The notes under the pieces: model-generated | The model's input: the letters and a program-made list of their open reading frames with translations, nothing else | Told to the model about the DNA's origin: nothing | Database searches by the model: none | DNA from: Brenneria nigrifluens DSM 30175 = ATCC 13028 | GTDB taxonomy: Bacteria > Pseudomonadota > Gammaproteobacteria > Enterobacterales > Enterobacteriaceae | Length of the DNA stretch: 64,000 nucleotides | Direction: 5' to 3' | Assembly: GCF_005484965.1 (NCBI RefSeq) | Contig: NZ_CP034036.1 | Coordinates: forward strand, 4,588,001 to 4,652,000 | Shown: in pieces, positions 42,654-50,337 of the stretch | Layout of the letters: the number at the start of each line of letters is the position of its first letter | Numbering within the stretch: the first letter of the stretch is position 1 | Made by a program: the position numbers and the translations under genes

Positions 42654-43666
42654 TCCCTTTTGCTGTTAATCCCCTATGCTTGGAGCCAAACACAATCAAC
42701 GTTATTTCCGTTTCAGGAGGTAAGGATAGTCTTGCTCAATGGCTATTAGCCATTGAGAGCGGCGCTGATCATATCCCGGCATTCGCCGACACGGGTCATG
42801 AACACCCTCAGACAATGGAGTATTTGGATTATCTGGAGTCCAAGCTAGGGAAAATAAGGCGTGTCCATGCTGATTTCTCTACTCACATTGAAGGTAAGCG
42901 CAAATTTATTGCCGAAAAGTGGCCTGTCACCCTTGTTTCAGAATGTGGTTTTACTGACGAGCAGGCCGCAAATATTATCGCCACCGCATTAGATACCTTG
43001 CATCCCACTGGTATTCCATTTCTTGATTTGTGCATGTGGAAGGGCCGCTTCCCGTCAACGAAACGGCGTTTTTGCTCTACAGAACTAAAACATGAGCCAA
43101 TCCGTTTACAGGTTGTTGAACCAATTATTGATGCAGGGTTTGAGGTTGTCTCATGGCAAGGGGTACGCGCTGAAGAGTCCGCCCCGCGTGCGCTTTTATC
43201 TGAGTGGGAATCCGGCTTTGATATTGGCCCTCGCCTAAGCATCTATCGCCCTATTCTTCATTGGAAGCATGCCGATGTTTTCGCATTGGCAAAGCGTCAC
43301 GGTATCAAGCCAAATCCGCTATACGAGCAAGGCTGTAGCCGCGTCGGATGCATGCCATGCATTCAAGCCAGAAAATCCGAATTGGCAGAAATATTCCGCC
43401 GCTGGCCGGAGGAGATTGAGCGAGTAGCCAAGTGGGAACGTCTCGTTGCTGCCTGTAGCCGCCGCCAAAATTCAACGTTTTTCCCATCAACAAACGATCC
43501 CAAAAAAGCAGAACGGCGCATTGAGTGTATTAGCGTCGAGTCTCACGGCATCCAAACGTACAGAGATTGGGCGTTAACAACCAGAGGGGGGCGCCAGTTC
43601 GATTTATTGGGCGAAGCTGTCGATCCGATGGTTTGCAACAGTGTGTATGCCGGGGTGTGTGAATAA
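42650..43666 (+). CDS. PAPS-reductase-like (PP-loop) protein
   Basis: The 338-residue protein has the PP-loop SGGKDS at residues 22-27, an ADTGHEHPQTMEYL segment, and cysteine clusters in RRFCSTELKHEP, GCSRVGCMPC and near the C-terminus. This suggests an iron-sulfur cluster, as in DndC-like enzymes. The family links ATP activation to sulfur or amine transfer. Its place between two DNA methylase genes suggests a nucleic-acid modification role, which is inference. The 4-base overlap with dam and one-base overlap with dcm imply co-expression. Confidence 0.75.
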   Translation: MIPFAVNPLCLEPNTINVISVSGGKDSLAQWLLAIESGADHIPAFADTGHEHPQTMEYLDYLESKLGKIRRVHADFSTHIEGKRKFIAEKWPVTLVSECGFTDEQAANIIATALDTLHPTGIPFLDLCMWKGRFPSTKRRFCSTELKHEPIRLQVVEPIIDAGFEVVSWQGVRAEESAPRALLSEWESGFDIGPRLSIYRPILHWKHADVFALAKRHGIKPNPLYEQGCSRVGCMPCIQARKSELAEIFRRWPEEIERVAKWERLVAACSRRQNSTFFPSTNDPKKAERRIECISVESHGIQTYRDWALTTRGGRQFDLLGEAVDPMVCNSVYAGVCE

Positions 43667-44812
43667 TGGCCGCCTACTACAACGAGATCGATCCCTTTGC
43701 AGCCCAATGGCTGCGCAACCTTATTGCTGCCGGCCATATTGCGCCCGGCGATGTTGACGAGCGTTCAATTGAGGATGTGACACCTGATGACCTTAAAAAC
43801 TACACGCAATGCCATTTCTTTGCCGGGATCGGCGTCTGGTCATACGCCCTGCGCCGCGCAGGATGGCCGGATGATAAACCAGTCTGGACGGGATCCTGCC
43901 CTTGCCAACCTTTCAGCGCGGCAGGCAAAGGCGACGGGTTTTGATGACGAGCGGCACTTGTGGCCATCATTCCATTGGCTCATCCGTCAGTGCAGACCTC
44001 AGCACGTCTTTGGCGAACAGGTTGCAAGCGGTAACGCAAATGCATGGTTCGACCTTGTACAAACTGACTTGGAAGAAATGGACTACGCCTTTGGGCTTGT
44101 CCCGTTCCCGTCTGCGGGCGTCGGCGCCCCGCATATCCGTGACCGCGCCTATTGGTGTGCTAGCGGGCTGGATAACACCAACCACAAGGGACTGGAAAGA
44201 CACCCCGGGAATGATAGCGCTGCGCGATGGAAAGGAGAGGATAGATCAGCTACCGAGGCAAGCTTACTTAACGGGCTGGCCGACGCCAACAGCGAACAAC
44301 GGAACCGGAGCAGGAACCAGCGGCAGGATGGGAGGAATGAATCTGCAATCGGCGTCGCAGTTATCGGGATGGCCGACAACCAGCGCGCAGGATTCGGATC
44401 ATCATCCTCAGAATGCGTTAACGCGCCTAAATTCGAACAGCAAAAGACAGTTGATGCTGGCGCATGTGGTAGGGCTTGCGGGCTGGCCGACTCCGTTATC
44501 GGCAAGCAACGACAGATCGGGGAATCCAGACCGCGCGCTGAACATGAAAGATCAGCGCGGGAAAAAGAACCAGCAGAGGTTACAGGACTTTGCGGCGATC
44601 GCCGGGCCTTGCAGGTTAACGGCTTCTGGCGTGATGCAGATTGGATTTTCTGCCGGGATAGGAAGTGGAGGCCAGTTGAACCCGGCACATTCCCGATGGC
44701 TGATGGGATTGCCGGCCGAGTGGGACGACTGCGCGCCTACGGAAATGCGATCAACGCGGAAGCGGCCAAAGCATTCATAGCGGCATATCTTGACGTTCGG
44801 CGGGGTGAATAA
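43666..44812 (+). pseudogene. DNA cytosine-5 methyltransferase, interrupted by a +1 frameshift
   Basis: The first 92 codons hold CHFFAGIGVWSYALRRAGWP and the catalytic SCPCQPFSAAGKGDGF (Cys80), and end at a TGA after TTT. The next frame continues exactly as expected, with DDERHLWPSFHWLIRQCRPQ, FGEQVAS and the RDRAYW motif, and ends GRVGRLRAYGNAINAEAAK. One base too many in the TTTT at 43939-43942 explains the shift. It could be a mutation, an assembly error, or a programmed +1 shift at TTT-TGA, as in prfB. The final TAA overlaps the gpA start. Confidence 0.75.
43902..44780 (+). CDS. Overlapping third-frame open reading frame within dcm (GWPTPT-repeat protein)
   Basis: A 292-codon frame runs inside dcm in a frame different from both Dcm parts. 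It reads SRLRASAPRISVTAP, then repeated LAGWITPTTRDWKD, LTGWPTPTANNG, LSGWPTTSAQDS and LAGWPTPLSASN, and ends SGGQLNPAHSRWLMGLPAEW. I recall similar sequences in proteins deposited from phage cytosine-methylase loci. The DNA repeat units are spaced 108, 93 and 114 bases, all multiples of three, so both frames keep phase. Whether it is translated is unknown. Confidence 0.35.
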   Translation: MPTFQRGRQRRRVLMTSGTCGHHSIGSSVSADLSTSLANRLQAVTQMHGSTLYKLTWKKWTTPLGLSRSRLRASAPRISVTAPIGVLAGWITPTTRDWKDTPGMIALRDGKERIDQLPRQAYLTGWPTPTANNGTGAGTSGRMGGMNLQSASQLSGWPTTSAQDSDHHPQNALTRLNSNSKRQLMLAHVVGLAGWPTPLSASNDRSGNPDRALNMKDQRGKKNQQRLQDFAAIAGPCRLTASGVMQIGFSAGIGSGGQLNPAHSRWLMGLPAEWDDCAPTEMRSTRKRPKHS

Positions 44813-47325
44813 TGCCCCAGCAATGGGCCTATCCCTGGAATGCCCCGCGCCCGGCGATCTCTCCCTTCTCTGAGAGCGCCGGATCTTCCCCTGCCCTACC
44901 GACTGCGGAAGTTAAACAGCATCCTGTCGTTGACCTTCACTTAAAACGCCTCGTTGCGCGCGCCATTTCTGCGCCAGATTTAGACTTTAATCAGGCCATC
45001 GCCAGGCTGGATCGTTCAGAGCCTAACGGCACCTTGCTGTACATCCGGCATGAGTTTGCAGAAAAAGCCCGCGCGGAATACCTGGAAGAACAAAGCGGCT
45101 GGATGAAAACGCCGGAAGGCGTTGAAGCCAGGTTACGCGAACAACCGTTTTTTATCCGCGACACCTACCGACAAAAAATAGAATGGCTGCGGGCCAACCG
45201 CGAGCCGCGACACGTCAGCGCCTTTTTCATGGGAACCGTGAAAAAAGCCCTGCTGCGTCTTGAAGCCGTACGCGCCAAGCAAAGCGTGCGCGATGGTTTT
45301 TCGTCAGAGTTGGCAATGTACTGGCGCGCCCGCTGGCCGCACCTGGCCGAGTTCACTAAGCAGGAGGCGATCAACGCCGGCCATACTATTGCCGCTAGTG
45401 TCGCGGAAATGTTTGAAACGGAATGCGGCGACACCTCGCCGGAAGAAATGGCGAATGACGATATTCAGGCTCTTTTCTGGCATCTTGGCCGGGAAATCTT
45501 GGCGCTGCGCGTAACGCCGCCGTGCTGGGGTGTGATTATCGGTGATGCCGAATCACGTAATCGTATTTGCTCCGCCATTCTACGCATTACCAGCCCGGAA
45601 TGGTGGGGGCGTAAGTTGTGGCGTCTGCGTTGCGAGTGGAGAGAAAACCAGTTCCGCGCTATCGGCGTGATCCACAAAAAGAGGATGCCATACGTCAGCA
45701 TCGACGCGCTGAACCAGTGGCAAGAGCAGCGCCGCAAAAACCGCGCTTTTTTCCAGTCTCATGAATTGGTTGATGAGGATGGCAACATTGCATCACTGGA
45801 AAACATGGTTTATGCCAGCACCAGTAACCCAGCCATACGCCGGCATGAACTAATGACCCGCATGGCTGGCGTTGAAATGGTCGCTATGGCGCGCGGCGAT
45901 GCCGGTATTTTTCTGACTATCACCTGCCCTTCTCGCTATCACGCGAACACGCAGAACGGGCATCAAAACCCTAAATGGGATCACACTTCACCGCGCCAGG
46001 GGCAGCGTTATCTATGCAAAACATGGGCGCGGGCAATGTCTGCACTCAATCGCCGCAACCTGCGCCCGTATGGCTTCCGCGTTGCGGAACCGCATCACGA
46101 CGCTACGCCGCACTGGCACGTGCTTTTGTTCATGCCGCCGGATGACAGAAAGGAAATAACCGATATTCTGCGCGATTACTTTATTGCCGAAGATCGGGCC
46201 GAGCTGGGCCGCAATACGGGCGCCCGCTTTAAAGCGAAGAAACTCGACCCACAGAAAGGCAGCGCCACCGCTTACGTGGCGAAGTACATCAGCAAAAACA
46301 TTGATGGTTACGCGCTGGATGGCGAGCTGGACAATGAAACCGGTAAGCCGCTGAGCGATACGGCAAAGTATGCGATGGCCTGGGCGTCCCAGCATAATAT
46401 CCGGCAGTTTCAGCCGTTCGGCATGCCACCGGTGACGGTATGGCGCGAGTTGCGCCGACTGGCGAACCAGTTAACCGCGGCGCAGAAAGAAACCGGCGCA
46501 TTCAAACGCGGAGCGCCGCAGCTTGCCGATCCCGCAATGGATGCCGTGTTAGCGGCAGCGGATGCGGGCTGTTTCGCTACTTACATCGAGAAGCAAGGCG
46601 GCGTACTGATCCCACGCGAACGCTATACGGTGCGCATCGCTTATGAAGAAGCCGACGAGCAGAACACCTACGGCGAAACGCCAGAAAAAATATTCGGGGT
46701 GTTTTCTCCGCGCCTGGGCGCGCTCTCACGTATTTGTACCCGCTTGATCAAGTGGAAAATCAGGAAAAAACAGGCCGTTGACGATGGCGCCAATGCCAGC
46801 GGCGGGAGGGCTTTGGCTGTTACGTCGCCCCCCGGCGACGCTTGGAGTTCTGTCAATAACTCTACGGTAGACGAAAAAATAAACATTTCCGAGTCAACCG
46901 ATAGAGAGATTGACGGTACGTCTGAACAAGAAAGCATCGACTTTCAACAGATGACGGACGCGGAACGGCGCGCATTGCTAGGCAGGCTCAGATCGCAGCC
47001 GCCGGATCGGCGACATAACAAACACTCGTCCACAAGTCAGCCCATTAAAGCGAATGAAAAACAGGCGGTTATCAAACTGTCGGACGAATGGCGCGCCAGC
47101 GTTGCCGATTTCGCCCGCTCGCTGGGCTGGGATATCAGCAGCGGAGAGATTCAGCGCCTGGCGATGGGCCATGCGATCGCCGTTGCTGGCCGGTCATACA
47201 TTGCGCGCGCTGACGGGTGCCTGTACTGCGCGCCGCTGAACGGCCGGGAATCCGGGGATCAGGATAAAGCAGCGGCGTTATTGCAACGTATCGCCGCACT
47301 GCGGGAACTAGCCGCACAGTCGTAA
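44812..47325 (+). CDS. A: Replication endonuclease gpA (HUH family)
   Basis: The 837-residue protein is the P2 gpA-type rolling-circle initiator. The HUH metal site is His434-Trp-His436 in PHWHVLLF, and the paired tyrosines are Tyr488 and Tyr492 in TAYVAKYISKN. gpA nicks the phage origin, normally inside its own gene, and joins the ends after replication. It starts at ATG 44812, overlapping the dcm stop. The C-terminal region (from ~680) is polar and variable. The catalytic residues are intact. Confidence 0.93.
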   Translation: MPQQWAYPWNAPRPAISPFSESAGSSPALPTAEVKQHPVVDLHLKRLVARAISAPDLDFNQAIARLDRSEPNGTLLYIRHEFAEKARAEYLEEQSGWMKTPEGVEARLREQPFFIRDTYRQKIEWLRANREPRHVSAFFMGTVKKALLRLEAVRAKQSVRDGFSSELAMYWRARWPHLAEFTKQEAINAGHTIAASVAEMFETECGDTSPEEMANDDIQALFWHLGREILALRVTPPCWGVIIGDAESRNRICSAILRITSPEWWGRKLWRLRCEWRENQFRAIGVIHKKRMPYVSIDALNQWQEQRRKNRAFFQSHELVDEDGNIASLENMVYASTSNPAIRRHELMTRMAGVEMVAMARGDAGIFLTITCPSRYHANTQNGHQNPKWDHTSPRQGQRYLCKTWARAMSALNRRNLRPYGFRVAEPHHDATPHWHVLLFMPPDDRKEITDILRDYFIAEDRAELGRNTGARFKAKKLDPQKGSATAYVAKYISKNIDGYALDGELDNETGKPLSDTAKYAMAWASQHNIRQFQPFGMPPVTVWRELRRLANQLTAAQKETGAFKRGAPQLADPAMDAVLAAADAGCFATYIEKQGGVLIPRERYTVRIAYEEADEQNTYGETPEKIFGVFSPRLGALSRICTRLIKWKIRKKQAVDDGANASGGRALAVTSPPGDAWSSVNNSTVDEKINISESTDREIDGTSEQESIDFQQMTDAERRALLGRLRSQPPDRRHNKHSSTSQPIKANEKQAVIKLSDEWRASVADFARSLGWDISSGEIQRLAMGHAIAVAGRSYIARADGCLYCAPLNGRESGDQDKAAALLQRIAALRELAAQS

Positions 47326-47418
47326 ATGGCTGTGCTGGCCAGCGGCATCGATCACAGTCAGAAATGACACTGCTGCAGCACAGATAAAAACAGCTATGTG
47401 GTACCAAAAGGGGGAAAT

Positions 47419-48114
47419 ATGGGGTATTTGGGAAGCAAGGCCGCGTCAGGCGCATATCAAAAAATTATCGCTAACATGCCGCCGCATGATGTGTACGTTG
47501 AGACTCATCTGGGCGGTGGCGCCGTCATGCTGAATAAGCCGCCCGCGCGGATGAATGTTGGTGTTGACATTGACCCAATCACCGTTGAAGAGTTCTGCCA
47601 GTTCAATCCTGATTTTGTAGACACGCTGGATACGCGGCTACGAATCATCAATGAGGATGCAGTTGATTTCCTGCAAAGTCATGACCTTGAAGCGATGGGC
47701 CGCACGCTGATTTACGCAGACCCGCCATATTTGCTGGAAACCAGAACCGGCAGCGCTCGCTATCGGCATGAATACACGGTTGAAGATCATCGGGATTTGA
47801 TCGCTATTCTGCGGCAGGTTCCTTGCAGCGTAATGATTTCCGGCTATCCGTCAGCGCTCTATGACGAGCTTTTAAAGGGCTGGCGATCGGTTACGTTCCA
47901 AGTGATGACGCGCGGCGGGGCCAGGACGGAAAAACTATGGATGAACTATCCAGAAAGCTCGGCCTACAGCGCCAAGTATGCCGGTAAAGATTACATTGAT
48001 CGGCAGCGCATCAAGCGTAAAGCGGAAAGATGGGCGGCGAAGTACCGGGCTATGTCGTCAGCGGAACGGCTGGCGGTGATGAGCGAGTTAAACAAAATAG
48101 ATAGCTCACTTTGA
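47419..48114 (+). CDS. Second D12-class DNA adenine methyltransferase (cargo gene)
   Basis: The 231-residue protein starts MGYLGSKAASGAYQKIIANM and has ETHLGGGAVMLNKP, a substrate pocket and the catalytic DPPY at 101-104. It is shorter than the Dam-type enzyme at 41817 and lacks its target-recognition segment, so a different target is likely. AGGGGG precedes the ATG. It lies between gpA and cos, the variable cargo site of P2-like phages. Its stop codon overlaps the first repeat of the hicA operator. Confidence 0.88.
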   Translation: MGYLGSKAASGAYQKIIANMPPHDVYVETHLGGGAVMLNKPPARMNVGVDIDPITVEEFCQFNPDFVDTLDTRLRIINEDAVDFLQSHDLEAMGRTLIYADPPYLLETRTGSARYRHEYTVEDHRDLIAILRQVPCSVMISGYPSALYDELLKGWRSVTFQVMTRGGARTEKLWMNYPESSAYSAKYAGKDYIDRQRIKRKAERWAAKYRAMSSAERLAVMSELNKIDSSL

Positions 48115-48171
48115 CTTCACAACTTGACTTCACATAAAGAATATCTATAATGACTTCAAAAGGTGACTTCA
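48112..48171 (+). promoter_or_regulatory. hicAB promoter with a TGACTTCA repeat operator
   Basis: TTGACT (48124-48129) and TATAAT (48146-48151) are separated by 16 bases, a strong sigma-70 promoter. TGACTTCA occurs four times, at 48112, 48125, 48151 and 48164, with steps of 13, 26 and 13 bases. Two copies overlap the promoter hexamers and the last overlaps the start codon, so the HicB DNA-binding domain could occupy all of them. Confidence 0.7.
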
Positions 48172-48458
48172 TGGAACAGGCAATGCAGGAAAAAATAGCC
48201 AGTCTGAGAAAAAAACAGCGGGAAACGCTGAATCAGATTTTCAAAACGCCGGTACTCTCTGGTGTTAAATGGTCGAATATTGAGTCACTTATCACTGCGT
48301 TAGGTGGTGAGATTAAGGAAGGAAGCGGCTCAAGAGTACGATTTTTTCTGAACGGGAGCATTGCCCGATTCCATCGTCCGCATCCGTCACCGGATACTGA
48401 TAAAGGCGCGTTGGTCAGCCTGCGTGAATGGTTGGAAAGTATAGGGGTAAAACCATGA
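48171..48458 (+). CDS. hicA: HicA-like toxin
   Basis: The 95-residue protein has the HicA double-stranded RNA-binding-like core: TPVLSGVKWSNIESLITALG, GSRVRFFLNG and the catalytic-type HRPHPSPDTDKG with two histidines. It probably cleaves mRNA. The frame opens at 48150; AAGGTG upstream of 48171 supports the shorter start. Its stop overlaps the hicB start by 4 bases. The length exceeds the common 60-residue HicA by an N-terminal helix rich in Lys and Gln. Confidence 0.82.
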   Translation: MEQAMQEKIASLRKKQRETLNQIFKTPVLSGVKWSNIESLITALGGEIKEGSGSRVRFFLNGSIARFHRPHPSPDTDKGALVSLREWLESIGVKP

Positions 48459-48817
48459 CTAAAGCACTTAATACACCAAATACGATGGTTGTTGCCGGGC
48501 AACCGGCCATCATTAGTTATGTGCCTGAAATTGGCATGTTTCGTGGTAAGTTTATTGGTTTATCAGGCTATTGTGACTTTGTAGCCGATAGCATTGATGG
48601 GCTAAGGAGTGAGGGAGAAATCTCACTACGTGAATATCTGGCAGATTGTCAGGAAAGCGGAATCGATCCCTATGAGCGTGAAGAGAAAGTGAAAACGTTC
48701 ACCCTCCGCTACCCTGAATCGTTCGGAGAACGGCTGACCATTGCCGCCGCTGAACGCCAGGTTTCAGTGAATGCGTTTATCGTCGAAACGCTTAACGAAC
48801 GAATGAAGCTCGCTTAA
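48455..48817 (+). CDS. hicB: HicB-like antitoxin
   Basis: The 120-residue protein has a degenerate RNase-H-like HicB domain (AIISYVPEIGMFRGKFIGLS, then a DSIDGLRSEG loop) and a C-terminal ribbon-helix-helix TLRYPESFGERLTIAAAERQ. It neutralises HicA and probably represses the operon. The frame opens at 48428, but the ATG at 48455 overlaps the hicA stop (ATGA), which is the usual arrangement. Confidence 0.85.
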   Translation: MTKALNTPNTMVVAGQPAIISYVPEIGMFRGKFIGLSGYCDFVADSIDGLRSEGEISLREYLADCQESGIDPYEREEKVKTFTLRYPESFGERLTIAAAERQVSVNAFIVETLNERMKLA

Positions 48818-49283
48818 CGATCTCCCACTCCGGCGGGATTTATTTTTCCTGTAAAAATCACTGCAAAACACTGCACAAATTTGCACAATTTTTTCACATC
48901 ATTGAATACCATCCCGCGCTAGTGCTGGCGCGGTTCTCCCTACCCTGAGATATTGCACAAAAAGAGGCATGTTTAGCGCGCAGGCGAGGCGGGGGAGTAA
49001 GCGCGCGCTTTGGGGGCTAGGTAGGGGGTCTGGTGTCGCCTGAGCCGCCCGTTGTGAGGCGCGCACCTCATCGGTGCATCAGTCGAGCGAGGACGAGAGA
49101 GCGCGCCAGAGTGCCGCCTGTTGCGTCTGACGCGGGGTTCATGGGATGCGGTAAACGGATCGGTTGTGGCTATGCTCGATGCATAGCGTCTGGGGAGTTA
49201 TCGGGGGCGTTGACCGGAACAGTCAGCAATGACTATGTTGCCTGGGACGCCACGCCGCCGACGGGAAGCATGGCGGTAATGAT
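48818..49283. other. Non-coding region containing cos, between hicB and the portal gene
   Basis: This stretch holds the cos core at 48983 and, upstream of it, TGCACAA repeats (around 48873, 48883 and 48954). A weak hairpin (TCCC/GGGA) and T-rich tract follow hicB. The 92-codon open frame at 49033 looks random. GC-rich repeats (GCGCGC) surround the cos core. No RNA gene is seen. Confidence 0.5.
48983..49001. other. P2-type cos core
   Basis: GGCGAGGCGGGGGAGTAAG shares its first 12 bases with the P2 cohesive end that I remember (GGCGAGGCGGGGAAAGCAC) and has the same 19-base length. It lies between the cargo genes and the portal gene Q, the P2 position. The terminase would cut here to make cohesive ends. 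Confidence 0.75.
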
Positions 49284-50336
49284 TTATTTGTCGGTATCCA
49301 GCAGCGCGTAGGGGTTGAAGCGGATCACCTCCTCGCCCAGCCAGTCGTTAACGTGTTTCATGGCTTCCATCACCGGCGTTAATTCGTTAATGGCAAACAC
49401 CTTAGCCGACTTCTCAACGTCACCAAACGAGCCGTTACCCTGCGGGATCACACCCATCAACTGCGGAGGCACGCGGTGCGCCGCCAGAATGTCATCGCGG
49501 GTGGCTGTCTTGACGCCGAGAAATTCATCCTTGGCGGATATCTGGCTGAACGGCAGCACCTGAACCGAGTCTTTACCCCCGTTAGGCGCATGTAGCAGGA
49601 TGTTTTTGAATGCCCCGCCCCGCCTTGTGTCTGTCAATGTCTTCTGTAGTTGATCGATGCTTGCCTGGTCAGCCATGGCACTGTTGACGTACACGATACA
49701 ACCGGCATGGCTGCCATTGTCATAATACAACGTGCGGAACTTGTCAGCCGAGTGTGACAGATTGGCGGACAACAACCCCGCCAGGTATTCGGGCATGCCG
49801 TAGATTTCCTGGTGAATGTCGGGGTTGATCACATGGCAAACGTCGCCAGTGTTGAATTGGTGATCCTGTAGGCCGGATTGGATAAACCAATAGGTATCCA
49901 GATCTGACCCGCGCCGGGTGTACTTTGCCAGCGAGTGACGCAAACCCAACGCCCCACCGATCATGTTCTTTCTAAATTCCAGATATGCATTACCGAACAC
50001 AAACCAATCCAGTGCAAAGGCGGAGAACGTCTGGCGCGACAGAAGTTTGTGGGGAACAAAGCAGCCGGCTAACACGTTGCGCTTGAACATCAGCGCCGAC
50101 TGGTGCCAGCTGGCATGCCCAAACTGGCGGGCCAGGCCGTACCAACTGATCGGCGTCTCGTAGTACCGGCCATTGTCGGCGCAATACATCGAATCCAGCA
50201 GGTCATAAGATGAGTTGACCGGCCAGGGGCCATCAAACGTAAACGTGCTGAGGCCGGGGAGTTTTTGCAGCTCGGCGGCTAAATCCTTTCGCGACTCGGA
50301 TTGGCGCCGGGCGCGTGCTGATTTTCGTGTGCTCAA
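49284..50336 (-). CDS. Q: Portal protein gpQ
   Basis: The 350-residue portal of the P2 type has FGHASWHQSALMFKRNVLAG, LDTYWFIQSGLQDHQFNTGD and PPQLMGVIPQGNGSFGDVEK. It forms the connector ring through which DNA enters the capsid. A TTG start follows GGAG by 7 bases, directly after the terminase stop, so the two are coupled. It reads toward cos. Confidence 0.95.
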   Translation of the reverse strand: MSTRKSARARRQSESRKDLAAELQKLPGLSTFTFDGPWPVNSSYDLLDSMYCADNGRYYETPISWYGLARQFGHASWHQSALMFKRNVLAGCFVPHKLLSRQTFSAFALDWFVFGNAYLEFRKNMIGGALGLRHSLAKYTRRGSDLDTYWFIQSGLQDHQFNTGDVCHVINPDIHQEIYGMPEYLAGLLSANLSHSADKFRTLYYDNGSHAGCIVYVNSAMADQASIDQLQKTLTDTRRGGAFKNILLHAPNGGKDSVQVLPFSQISAKDEFLGVKTATRDDILAAHRVPPQLMGVIPQGNGSFGDVEKSAKVFAINELTPVMEAMKHVNDWLGEEVIRFNPYALLDTDK

Positions 50337-50337
50337 T

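Noticed and set aside
44149..44688. 179-codon frame antisense to dcm
   Set aside because: It lies opposite the repeat region that already carries two sense frames. Its Ser/Pro-rich composition is a by-product of those repeats.
49033..49311. 92-codon open frame beside cos
   Set aside because: It reads as GC-rich random sequence (Arg/Ala/Ser), overlaps the portal 3' end and covers the packaging region. I saw no family resemblance.
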